Assembly (NCBI RefSeq): GCF_025813715.1
Contig: NZ_CP107532.1
Location: 5,212,501-5,276,500, forward strand
Reading direction: 5' to 3'
Source of the DNA: Methylobacterium sp. FF17
Lineage (GTDB): Bacteria > Pseudomonadota > Alphaproteobacteria > Rhizobiales > Beijerinckiaceae
Length of the DNA: 64,000 nucleotides
Positions 36,428 to 45,316 of the stretch are shown here, piece after piece (position 1 is the first letter of the stretch; every line of letters starts with the position of its first letter). Below the pieces are notes generated by a model. The model made no database searches. It was not told the origin of the DNA and was given only the letters and a program-made list of their open reading frames with translations. Both the position numbers and the translations under genes were made by a program.

Positions 36428-37630
36428 ATGACGCAACAGACCTGGACGAATTCCTATGGCACGCCACGAGCGGAGTCGCCCGATCCGGTGGCGATCCTCG
36501 CCAGCCTCGTCGCCTTCGACACGGTGAGTGCCCGCTCGAACCTGCCCTTGATCGACTGGGTGGACGCCTTCGCCCGCCGGCATGGCGCTGCGGTGGAGCG
36601 GGTGACGGACCCCACCGGCAGGAAGGCGGCCCTCTGGATCAGCATGGGGCCTGCGGCCAAACCCGGCTACGTGCTCTCGGGCCACAGCGACGTGGTTCCG
36701 GCGGAGGGCCAGCCCTGGTCGTCCGACCCCTTCGTCCTGCGCGAGGAGGCCGGGCGCCTCTACGGCCGCGGGACCTCCGACATGAAGGGCTTCCTCGCCG
36801 TCTGTCTCGCCGCGCTGCCCGCGATGGCGGCGGCCGAACTCTCGACGCCGATCCATCTGGCGATTTCCTACGACGAGGAGATCGGCTGTCTCGGCGTCCG
36901 GCCGCTCATCGCCCGGATGCTGGAGCGGGGCCTGCGCCCGCGCGGCTGCTTCGTCGGCGAGCCGACCGGGATGGAGGTTGTCGTCGGCCACAAGGGCAAG
37001 TCCGCTGCGCGCATCACCTTCCGGGGCCTCGCCTGCCACTCGGCGTTGGCACCGCAGGGCGTCAATGCGGTGGAATACGCCGCCCGCTTCATCGAGCATG
37101 TCCGGCTCTCGGCCGAGGCGATCGTCCGTGACGGGCGGCGAGACGCGCTCTACGACGTGCCCCATACCACCGGTCTGTCGAGCGTCGTGCGTGGTGGCTC
37201 GGCGCTCAATATCGTGCCGGACACCTGCTCCGTGGAGTTCGAGTACCGCGCGATCGGTGGGGACGATGCGGGGGCCCTCGCGGCGGCGGCGATCGCCTAT
37301 GCCACGGACGTATTGGCGCCGATGATGCAGGCGGTCGACCCTGCCTGCGGCGTGATCGTGGAGCCGCTGATCGACTATCCGGGCCTCGATACCGATCCGG
37401 ATACCGAGATCGTCACCCTGGCCAAGGCGCTCGCCGGCCGCAACGGCCACGCGAAGGTCTCCTACGGTACGGAGGCCGGCCTGTTCGAGGCGCTGGGCAA
37501 GACGCCGAGCGTGGTCATCGGCCCGGGCTCCATCGCACGCGCGCACAAGGCAGACGAGTATGTCACCCGCGACGAACTCGAAACCTGCGCAGCCTTCATT
37601 CGCAGGCTCATCGCCCACAGCAGAGCGTGA
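36428..37630 (+). CDS. argE: acetylornithine deacetylase-like M20 peptidase
   Basis: A 400-residue M20A metallohydrolase of the ArgE/DapE type. Residues expected to bind the two metal ions and act in catalysis are in place: H86 and D88 (LSGHSDVV), D118 (GRGTSDMKGF), E150/E151 (SYDEEIGC) and the C-terminal histidine in RAHKADEYV. The dimerisation domain includes HKGKSAARITFRGLACHSAL. The ATG at 36428 follows GAAGAAGG. ArgE removes acetate from N-acetylornithine, but many alphaproteobacterial paralogues act on other N-acyl amino acids; being divergent from a peptide importer, a scavenging role is as likely as arginine synthesis. Confidence 0.85.
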   Translation: MTQQTWTNSYGTPRAESPDPVAILASLVAFDTVSARSNLPLIDWVDAFARRHGAAVERVTDPTGRKAALWISMGPAAKPGYVLSGHSDVVPAEGQPWSSDPFVLREEAGRLYGRGTSDMKGFLAVCLAALPAMAAAELSTPIHLAISYDEEIGCLGVRPLIARMLERGLRPRGCFVGEPTGMEVVVGHKGKSAARITFRGLACHSALAPQGVNAVEYAARFIEHVRLSAEAIVRDGRRDALYDVPHTTGLSSVVRGGSALNIVPDTCSVEFEYRAIGGDDAGALAAAAIAYATDVLAPMMQAVDPACGVIVEPLIDYPGLDTDPDTEIVTLAKALAGRNGHAKVSYGTEAGLFEALGKTPSVVIGPGSIARAHKADEYVTRDELETCAAFIRRLIAHSRA

Positions 37631-37755
37631 ACGGGAGCGGGTCCGTCTTTCGAAGGCGATATCCGAGAGGCTGAAACGCGGGCACCGGAGTGGAGCTCCG
37701 GGCCCTTCCGGTCGAGGGGCCGTCACGGGCGCCAGGCGCCGCGACGGCCGTCGGA

Positions 37756-39075
37756 TCAGACCTTGCGGTCGCTGCGGCGCAGGCTTTCCGGCATCGCGAA
37801 GAGCAGGAGTCCGGCCGCGATGAGGCAGATCACGCCGATGCCGTAGAGGGCCGGCGTCGTGGAGCCGGTCAGGTCCTTGATCCAGCCGACCGCCACCGGG
37901 CTGACGATGCCGCCGAACTGGCCCAGCGTATTGATCAGCGCGATGCCGCCGGCCGCGCCTGCGCCGGTGACGAGCTTGGCCGGCAGGGTCCAGAAGGTCG
38001 GGATCGAGGCGACGATGCCCGAGCCCAGGAGTGCCAGCGCGATCATCAGGGGCACGATCTGGCGGTCGAACAGGCCGGCGGCGAAGAAGCCGAGCGCGGC
38101 CGCGACCGCGAGACCCGCCACGAATTTGGGGCGCTCGCCCGAGGCGTCGGAGAGGCGCCCGATCACCACCATGCTGATGGCGCCGCAGATATAGGGGATT
38201 GCGGTGAGGAAGCCGACGGAGGCCGCCTGGCCGCCGCTCGCGGTCTTGATCAGGTCCGGTCCCCAGAAGTTGAGGCCGTAGGAGCCGACCTGGAGCAGGA
38301 AGTAGATCAGCCCGATGAGCAGGAAGCCCGGCTGCTTGATCGCGCCCCAGAGGGAATGATCGCCGATATCGCGATTGTGGTGGGCGATCTGCCGGGACAG
38401 CACGTCCTTCTCGGCCTGGGTGAGCCATTTGGCATCCGCGACCCGGTCGTCGAGGCGCAGGAACACCAGGGCCCCGAGCACGAGGCAGGGCAGGCCGCCG
38501 GCCAGGAACAGCCACTGCCAGCCGGCGAGACCCGCGACACCGTTGAGGCCACCCAGGATCAGGCCCGCCACGGGTGCCCCGAAGATGCCCGAGAAGGCCG
38601 AGGCCACGAACATGAACGAGGTCACCCGGCCCCGGAACGAGGCCGGAAACCAGAGCGTCAGATAGTACAGGATGCCCGGCGCGAAGCCGGCTTCCATGGC
38701 GCCGATGATGAAGCGCAGGACGTAGAAGTGCCACTCGGTGCTGATGAAGACCATCAGGGCCGTGGCGATGCCCCAGGAGACCATGATGCGGGCGATCCAA
38801 CGGCGGGCGCCGACGCGATAGAGGAGCAGGTTCGAGGGCACCTCGAAGATGACGTAGCCGACGACGAACATGCTGGCGCCGAGCCCGTAGGCGACGTTGC
38901 TGAAGCCGAGGTCGCTCTGTAGCTGGAACTTGGCGAAGCTGATGTTGATCCGATCGAAGAACGCGAACATGTAGCAGACCATGATCAGCGGCATCAGCCG
39001 CCACGCGGTCTTGCGGACCACGCCGGCCTCGGTCACGGCGTCCTCGCCCGCAAGCGGGCTCGTGGTGGCGGTCAT
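37756..39075 (-). CDS. MFS transporter, anion:cation symporter family
   Basis: A 439-residue 12-helix major facilitator of the ACS type (tartrate, phthalate or 4-hydroxyphenylacetate transporters). Helix 1 with the conserved FFDRINISFAK stretch, the loop 2-3 region and FRGRVTSFMFVASAFSGIFG are characteristic. The ATG at 39073-39075 has a strong AGGAGG site. It is the last gene of a minus-strand set with an HMG-CoA-lyase-type gene, a CoA-transferase and a LysR regulator, so it probably imports the organic acid that those enzymes activate and cleave. Confidence 0.88.
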   Translation of the reverse strand: MTATTSPLAGEDAVTEAGVVRKTAWRLMPLIMVCYMFAFFDRINISFAKFQLQSDLGFSNVAYGLGASMFVVGYVIFEVPSNLLLYRVGARRWIARIMVSWGIATALMVFISTEWHFYVLRFIIGAMEAGFAPGILYYLTLWFPASFRGRVTSFMFVASAFSGIFGAPVAGLILGGLNGVAGLAGWQWLFLAGGLPCLVLGALVFLRLDDRVADAKWLTQAEKDVLSRQIAHHNRDIGDHSLWGAIKQPGFLLIGLIYFLLQVGSYGLNFWGPDLIKTASGGQAASVGFLTAIPYICGAISMVVIGRLSDASGERPKFVAGLAVAAALGFFAAGLFDRQIVPLMIALALLGSGIVASIPTFWTLPAKLVTGAGAAGGIALINTLGQFGGIVSPVAVGWIKDLTGSTTPALYGIGVICLIAAGLLLFAMPESLRRSDRKV

Positions 39076-39235
39076 CGTTTCCTCCTGGGATGGGACGGCC
39101 CGTGGCGGCCTGCCCCGCACAGCGCGGGATGGTCGCGGTCCACGGGAAGGGCGGAGCCCCTTCTTGCGGGGGCTTCCGTCCGGGTCTGGGATCGGGGGAG
39201 CGCCCCGGGATGAGAGCGTCCGTTCGGCGGCCGGA

Positions 39236-40156
39236 TCAGGCCGCCTGCGGCACCGGATGCAGGTCGCAGGGACGTCCGGCCTTGGCGACCTGTCCGGGCA
39301 CGTCGTGGCCGACGAGGCGCGGCAGGTCGCGGGACAGGCCGATCAGGGCGTCGAGGTCGAGCCCCGTCGCGATACCCATTTCGTGCGCCATGCTGACGAG
39401 GTCCTCGGTGCAGATGTTGCCCGTGGCGCCGGGTGCGAACGGGCAGCCGCCCAGCCCGCCGAGGGCCGCGTCGAACCGGCGCGCGCCCACACGGTAAGCG
39501 GCGAGCACGTTTGCGAGACCCAGCCCGCGGGTGTTGTGGAAGTGCAGGGTCAGCTGCTCGGCCGGTACGATAGAGAGGGCGCGGCCGACGAGGTCCTCGA
39601 CCTGACGCGGGTTGGCCATTCCGGTGGTGTCGGCCAGCGTCACGCCCCGGATATCCAGGGCACGGTAGCGCTCGACCTGGCGCATCACCTTGTCGGCGCT
39701 CTGGTCGCCCTCGAACGGACAGCCGAAGGCGGTGGCCACCGTGGCGTTGGTGGAGATCGCCGCTCCCCGCACCGTCTCCATGATCCGGGCGAACCCCTCG
39801 ATCGAGGCGTCCGGCGTCATGCCCATGTTGGCGCGGTTGTGGGTCTCGCTCACGGAGGCGACGAGGTTGACCTCGTCGACCTTCGCCGCCAGCGCGCGCT
39901 CGGCGCCCCTGGGGTTGGGCACCAGCGCGACGTAGACCGTGCCCGGCCGCCGCGCGATCCCGGCGAAGACCTCGGCGGCATCGCGAAGGGCGGGCACGGC
40001 CTTTGGCGACACGAAGGACGAGACCTCGATGCGCGAGAACCCCGCCGCCGAGAGCGCGTCGATCAGGGCGATCTTGTCGGCCGTCTCGACGTAGCGAGGC
40101 TCGATCTGAAATCCGTCGCGGGTCGCGACTTCCTGGATCACCATGGTCTCGCTCAT
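39236..40156 (-). CDS. hydroxymethylglutaryl-CoA lyase family protein
   Basis: A 306-residue TIM-barrel lyase. The catalytic/metal start EVATRDGFQIEP gives R13 and D14; HFHNTRGLGLAN provides metal histidines, and GGLGGCPFAPGATGN holds the catalytic cysteine loop. The family cleaves 3-hydroxy-3-methylglutaryl-CoA to acetyl-CoA and acetoacetate, but bacterial members next to CaiB CoA-transferases may act on citramalyl-CoA-type substrates. The ATG at 40154-40156 overlaps the CoA-transferase stop as ATGA, so the two are translationally coupled and most likely consecutive in the pathway. Confidence 0.88.
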   Translation of the reverse strand: MSETMVIQEVATRDGFQIEPRYVETADKIALIDALSAAGFSRIEVSSFVSPKAVPALRDAAEVFAGIARRPGTVYVALVPNPRGAERALAAKVDEVNLVASVSETHNRANMGMTPDASIEGFARIMETVRGAAISTNATVATAFGCPFEGDQSADKVMRQVERYRALDIRGVTLADTTGMANPRQVEDLVGRALSIVPAEQLTLHFHNTRGLGLANVLAAYRVGARRFDAALGGLGGCPFAPGATGNICTEDLVSMAHEMGIATGLDLDALIGLSRDLPRLVGHDVPGQVAKAGRPCDLHPVPQAA

Positions 40157-41370
40157 CCGATGGCTCCCTCGCGGCGCAGGCGTTCGATGGTCTCGGCATC
40201 CCGGCCCAGATCCGCGAGGACCGCGTCGGTATGGGCGCCCAGCGCCGGCCCCTGCCAGCGCACGGCGCCAGGGGTGCCGGTGAGCTTCGGGACGATACCG
40301 GGCATCTTCACCCGCGTGCCGCCGGGAAGCTCGGCGTCCAGGATCATGTCGCGGGCGGCATAGTGCGGATCGGCCACGATGTCGGCCACCGAGAAGATCC
40401 GGCCCGCCGGCACGTCCGCCGCGGCGAGCGCCTCCAGCGCCTCCTCGACGCTGCGCGCTCCGGTCCAGTCGCCGATCACGCCGTCGAGCATCGCGGCCAC
40501 CGCCGAGCGGCCGTCATTCCCGCGCAGAGCGGGATCCTCGGCAAGGTCCGGCCGGCCGATGACGGTCATCAGGCGGCGGAAGATCGGATCCGAGTTCCCC
40601 GCGATGACGACGAAGCCGCCGTCCTTCGACGGGTACGTGTTCGAAGGGGTGATGCCCGGAAGGGCGCCGCCGCTGCGCGTGCGGACCTCGCCGAGCAGGT
40701 CGTATTCCGGCACGAGGCTCTCCATGACGTTGAACACGCTCTCCACGAGCGAAACGTCCACCACCTGCCCCGCCCCGCCGCCGGTCCGCACGTGCAGGAG
40801 GGCCATCAGGGCCCCGATCACCCCGTGGAGCGAGGCCAGGGTATCACCGATACTCACGCCGACGCGGGCGGGCGGGCTGTCCGGACTGCCGGTGGTGAAG
40901 CGGATGCCGCCCATGGACTCGCCGATGGCGCCGAAGCCGGGTCGGTCGCGGTAGGGACCCGTCTGGCCGTAGCCGGAGATGCGCACCATGATGAGCTTGG
41001 GGTTGAGGGCTGAGAGCACATCCCAGCCGAGGCCCAGCTTCTCGAGGCCGCCGGGCCGGAAGTTCTCGACCACCACGTCGGTACTTGCCGCGAGATCCTT
41101 GACGAGTGCGAGGCCGTCCGGGGACTTCAGGTTGACCGCGATCGACTTCTTGTTGCGCGATTGCAGGTACCACCAGAGCGAGGTGCCCTCGTGCATCTTA
41201 CGCCATGTGCGCAAGGGGTCGCCGTCTTTCGGCGATTCGACCTTGATCACCTCGGCGCCGAACTCGGCCAGGATCTTGGTCGCGAACGGCGCGGCGATGA
41301 GTTGCCCGAGTTCGAGCACCCGGATTCCAGCGAGGGGGCCGGCGGCCGGAGCGGCGGCAGGGCTTTGCAT
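40153..41370 (-). CDS. CaiB/BaiF family CoA-transferase
   Basis: A 405-residue family III CoA-transferase. It has the N-terminal VLELGQLIAAPFATKILAEF, the R-N-K-K-S block and the catalytic aspartate, D176 in GVSIGDTLAS. It would move CoA from succinyl-CoA or a similar donor to a dicarboxylic acid. The ATG at 41368-41370 has GAGAGGAAA upstream. With the adjacent lyase it forms an activation-then-cleavage pair; candidates are 3-hydroxy-3-methylglutarate, citramalate, itaconate or glutarate derivatives. The sequence alone does not decide. Confidence 0.88.
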   Translation of the reverse strand: MQSPAAAPAAGPLAGIRVLELGQLIAAPFATKILAEFGAEVIKVESPKDGDPLRTWRKMHEGTSLWWYLQSRNKKSIAVNLKSPDGLALVKDLAASTDVVVENFRPGGLEKLGLGWDVLSALNPKLIMVRISGYGQTGPYRDRPGFGAIGESMGGIRFTTGSPDSPPARVGVSIGDTLASLHGVIGALMALLHVRTGGGAGQVVDVSLVESVFNVMESLVPEYDLLGEVRTRSGGALPGITPSNTYPSKDGGFVVIAGNSDPIFRRLMTVIGRPDLAEDPALRGNDGRSAVAAMLDGVIGDWTGARSVEEALEALAAADVPAGRIFSVADIVADPHYAARDMILDAELPGGTRVKMPGIVPKLTGTPGAVRWQGPALGAHTDAVLADLGRDAETIERLRREGAIG

Positions 41371-41483
41371 CGGCGTTTCCTCTCTTGTTATGGGAGAGGA
41401 GATATTCTGCCGGATGCTCGAAGTCGAAACGCAATGCGCCATGGAGCGTTCTCCAGACGAGAACGCGAACCGGAACCATTCCG

Positions 41484-42398
41484 CTACGACGCCGCGTGAA
41501 GATGGTCCAGAAGGAGGGACGCGGCCGGGGACAGGGGCCCGGGCCGAACGACGAGGTTCAGCGTTCGCCGGGCCCAGGGATCCGTCAGCGGCACGGCCAC
41601 GAGGTTCGTTTGCGGACCGAGCAGCGCGTGGACGTCCTGGGGGACGACGCCGAGACCCATGCCGACCTGCGCCATCCGGCAGATGGCATCGAAACTCGGC
41701 ACGTGCATGCGCAGGCGCAGGGGGCGCCCGATCCGCCGGGCCTCGTCGCGGAGGGCCGCGTAGATCGAACTCTCCCGGTGCAGACCGACATGGTCGTGAT
41801 CGAGGGTTTCCGCGAGGGCGATCGCCTCCCGTCCGGCCAGCGGATGACCGGCGGGCACGACCAGGACGAGCCGGTCGCCGCGATAGGGACGGGCCAGCAG
41901 CGAGCGGCTGTCCGTGCTGCCGGCGCAGATGCCGAGGTCGGCCACGCCCTCCTCGACACCGGCCACCACCCCGCCGCTCGGCCGCTCCTCCAGATCGATC
42001 CGGATGTTGACCTGGACGGCCAGGAAGGCCTGGAGATCCTCGGGCAGGAACTGCACGATCGCCGAGAGGTTGGCGAGCACGCGCACGAAACCGCGTACGC
42101 CCCGGGCGTGCTCCGCGAGTTCAAGGGTGATCTGCTCGGCGCTCGCCAGCATCCGGCGGGTGTGATGCAGCAGGGTCTCGCCGGCGGGCGTCGGGCGCAT
42201 CCCCTTGGGGTCCCGGGTAAGCAATTCGCAGCCCAGGGCCCGCTCGAGTTCAGCCAGACGCTTGCTGACGGCGGAGGGCGCGATGGCTTCCCGTCGTGCG
42301 GCGCCGTTCAATGTCCCCTCCTCGCAGATTGCTGCGAACAGGCGCAGCGATTTGAGGTCGAGACGGTTGAGGATAGCGCTGGTGGCACACTCCGACAT
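41484..42398 (-). CDS. LysR-family regulator of the CoA-transferase/lyase block
   Basis: A 304-residue LysR protein with helix-turn-helix CEEGTLNGAARREAIAPSAV and SKRLAELERALGCELLTRD, then a substrate-binding domain (GVVAGVEEGVADLGICAGST). It is transcribed in the same direction as the CoA-transferase gene and 113 bases upstream of it, rather than divergently. It likely activates the block in response to its organic acid substrate. Start ATG is at 42396-42398. Confidence 0.87.
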   Translation of the reverse strand: MSECATSAILNRLDLKSLRLFAAICEEGTLNGAARREAIAPSAVSKRLAELERALGCELLTRDPKGMRPTPAGETLLHHTRRMLASAEQITLELAEHARGVRGFVRVLANLSAIVQFLPEDLQAFLAVQVNIRIDLEERPSGGVVAGVEEGVADLGICAGSTDSRSLLARPYRGDRLVLVVPAGHPLAGREAIALAETLDHDHVGLHRESSIYAALRDEARRIGRPLRLRMHVPSFDAICRMAQVGMGLGVVPQDVHALLGPQTNLVAVPLTDPWARRTLNLVVRPGPLSPAASLLLDHLHAAS

Positions 42399-43738
42399 GT
42401 CAGATCCGCCCGCTTACCTGTTCCGCCGCCGAGGGATGCTGTTCAGTTAGGCGCGATACGGTGATGGTCTTGCGACAGATATCGGTGATCCACCGGATAC
42501 TCATATTCGATCCCTGAAGAAGTCTGGCGATACGCGATCACGGCGCGCTGCGATACGATCTTACGACTTCCCCGGCCTCGGGACGGTCGGATATTCCAAG
42601 GCGCGGAAGACCGAACAGTTTGGTTGCCTGAGGATGGCCGGGTGAGCGGACGACACTGAGGCGGCCAGTCTCGGTTGCTCGCCGGTGCCCGTGCCGATGC
42701 TTCCTCCGTGTCAGAATAAGATTCTTCGCATAACCGAGAAGCCTACCGGCGGGAGGGAAGATTTTCAGGCAGCACGCCAGCATGGCTTCCAAAGAACGAC
42801 CGCTTGCGAAGACGCTGAAGAGGTGCTGCGATGGCGATCCTGTGATCGATATCGACCCGTTCTGTCCAGGATGACCTCCCGTTGATGCCGGCCGGCGTCC
42901 CATTGAAGGACATCAATATATCTCTGAGAGGATGGGACCTGGCATCTGACGCGGGCACATCGCTGCGAGCCATAACTGTGAGAGTGGCTCTTTCGCCGAA
43001 ATGCGACGCAGGTGCCGCAGGATGTGAGCTTGCGGATCGCAATTCGGGTAGCAAGTCTAGGATGAAGTGTACTGCGCTGTTCGCGTATCGCGTCAGTCCG
43101 GTGGGACAGCGCTGATAGGCGGGGCTGCTACTTAGATCGACTATGTTCAGGATGCTGCGCGGCGCGTTTTATCGTTTGTAAGCTTGCCGGCTCTGCCGCA
43201 AATTTGCCACGAAAAGACCTCGAAAATTTAAAGGGAACGGTTTTTGCTGCGCTGCCGTTCATTGCTTCGGTGCTTGCGTAATCAATTCGCAACGCACACG
43301 AACGTGAAGAGCAAGGTTCGCCGCAGGGCAATATAAATCATCGAATTCTAGCGAATTCTCAGTCGTCGCTCAGGCCGTGCTGAGATTGTTAGAAGAATAT
43401 CGCCATTGCGTGAGATTGTCCGCCAGAGATCTGGCAGCGGTCTCAAGGCTGTGTTGCGCCTGTATGAATACTTGTCGATTTAAGTTATGAAGTGCAGGTA
43501 CCGGTATATTTGTCGCAGGTTGCCAATTCGTTAACGCGCATCTAGCGTAAAACCCGCCAAGGACGTGCTGACGCCAAGCAACGTTCTGACACAGATACTC
43601 TCGAGACGATCTCCGTTAGCGCGCATCGCAGCGATGCCCGTCTGATCGATCTTGCCAAAATTTCGCCCTGGCATCTCCCCCCGGTCGGCTGATCTGTCAG
43701 CGCTGGCCAAGGATGCTTCGTGTCTCAAGGAGAATCCC
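42399..43738. other. 1.3-kb non-coding leader upstream of the exopolysaccharide cassette
   Basis: No supported gene in 1,340 bases. From about 43,100 on, the sequence is noticeably AT-richer than its surroundings, with runs such as TTTAAAGGG and TATAAATC, and contains a direct repeat CGAATTCT at 43342-43349 and 43352-43359. Long AT-rich leaders often hold several promoters or a regulatory RNA. I recognise no known RNA family here. Confidence 0.5.
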
Positions 43739-45316
43739 ATGCAGCGATCTCTGTCGGTCTCCGCTCCGCCATCCGGCCAGAAGGCAGGCCACACCCGGGT
43801 TGTCCGTCTCTCGGCCTACTCGGTCGCCACTGTCCTGGCCCTGCTCATGACGACGGCGACGCTGCCCCCTCTTCTTGCGGATCAGTCGGATCGCGCGGTC
43901 ATCAATGCGCCGATCAGCCTCCTCACGGCGCCGATCACGGGAGAGCTGACCGAGGTGTCCGCCAGCATCGGGCAGCGCCTCGGGTCCGGCGATACGGTGG
44001 CGCGCATTCACAACGGCCGCATCGACCGTACGACCCTGATTACCTTGGACGGCAAGGTCGACGAACTGCGCGGCTCCCTGCTGGCAGCACGCCAGAAGAA
44101 AGAATCCGATCTTGCCTATGTCGCGGCCCTCGATGCCGAGATCCGTCGCCAAGTGGAACAGACCGTCGCCAAGCTCGAGGGTGAGGTGGCGGAAGCCCGG
44201 GCTCGGGTCGCCTCCGCGGATGCCGAGGGACAATCCACCAAGGCCGTGGTCGATCGCCAGCAGGCCATGGTGGATCGCAACACCGCCAGCCTCGACCTCC
44301 TGCGCCCCACCCAGCACAAGCTTGAGGCCGCGCGCTTCGACAAGGATGCCGAGACGGCCAAGCTGAACCAGAAGCTCGCCGAACTCGGCGCGGTGAAGAA
44401 GAACGTCTTCGTCGGCAATCAATCCAACAGCCTGGCGGTCCTCACCCAGAAGCGACGGGACCTCGCCTTCGACGCCCAGCGGCTCGGGATCGAAGAAGTG
44501 CAGCTTGCCGCCAGTCTCAAGGCACAGGAGACGCTGCTCGTCGCCGAACGCAAGCGTCTGGACAGCCTCGCGGATGCCGAAATGCGGGCGATGAACGGCG
44601 GCGTGGTTCTCAGCCTCGGCGTCGCGGAAGGGCGACACGTCAACCCCGGCGACTCGGTCGCCACGCTGGTGGATTGCGACCAGGCCTTCGCAGTCGGTAT
44701 CTTCTCCTACCGACAGGCGCAGGAACTGGCCGTCGGAACGCCGGTGCGGATTTCCGCCACGGGCAGCACCATTCCCCAGCGCGGCTGGGTCAGCGAAATC
44801 CTGCCCAAGACCAGCGACAAGACCGACCAGCAATATGCGGTGCCCTTCCCGCAGACCGAACGGCGCGAGATGTATGTGCTCGTCAGCCTGGACCCCAACG
44901 CGCTGCCGGACGCTGCCGAGACCGCCTCGCCCGGGCAGGCTGCGCGCCGCACCACGCCCTGCTCGGTCGGCCAATGGGTCACGATCACGCGGGAGAACGG
45001 CTGGGTTCCCTCGGCCTCCGTCGCCTGGAAGGCGATGGCCTCCGGCTTCAACGGACCGGAGGCGAAAGCCGCCTGGAGCGTTCTGGCCTCGACCGCCACC
45101 ACCACGGCTGCGAAAGCCTCCGATCTCGTCAGCCGGGGCGTGCGCTCGCCGGAGATGAAGCAGGCTTGGTCCTCGGTCACGAGCGGCGTCACACAGGCCG
45201 CCGATGCCGTGTCATCCGGGGTCCGGGATCTGGTCTCCCGGGTCTCCGGCCAGAAGGAAGCCGATCGAGCGAACCGGGCCGAGCGGCGTCAGCACGCTGC
45301 CGGGAACACGCATTGA
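43739..45316 (+). CDS. HlyD/Alg44-like membrane-fusion protein for polysaccharide export
   Basis: A 525-residue single-pass inner-membrane protein. One helix at about residues 22-47 (SAYSVATVLALLMTTATLPP) is followed by a biotinyl-lipoyl-like half (ISLLTAPITGELTEVSASIG), a long coiled coil at about 120-300, the second half (MNGGVVLSLGVAEGRHVNPG) and a beta-barrel segment. The last 90 residues are unusual: two copies of a helical unit (KAAWSVLASTATTTAAKASD and MKQAWSSVTSGVTQAADAVS). AAGGAG precedes the ATG. It is the first gene of a three-gene operon with a GT2 synthase, as Alg44 accompanies Alg8, so a periplasmic bridge for the polymer is likely. Confidence 0.8.
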   Translation: MQRSLSVSAPPSGQKAGHTRVVRLSAYSVATVLALLMTTATLPPLLADQSDRAVINAPISLLTAPITGELTEVSASIGQRLGSGDTVARIHNGRIDRTTLITLDGKVDELRGSLLAARQKKESDLAYVAALDAEIRRQVEQTVAKLEGEVAEARARVASADAEGQSTKAVVDRQQAMVDRNTASLDLLRPTQHKLEAARFDKDAETAKLNQKLAELGAVKKNVFVGNQSNSLAVLTQKRRDLAFDAQRLGIEEVQLAASLKAQETLLVAERKRLDSLADAEMRAMNGGVVLSLGVAEGRHVNPGDSVATLVDCDQAFAVGIFSYRQAQELAVGTPVRISATGSTIPQRGWVSEILPKTSDKTDQQYAVPFPQTERREMYVLVSLDPNALPDAAETASPGQAARRTTPCSVGQWVTITRENGWVPSASVAWKAMASGFNGPEAKAAWSVLASTATTTAAKASDLVSRGVRSPEMKQAWSSVTSGVTQAADAVSSGVRDLVSRVSGQKEADRANRAERRQHAAGNTH

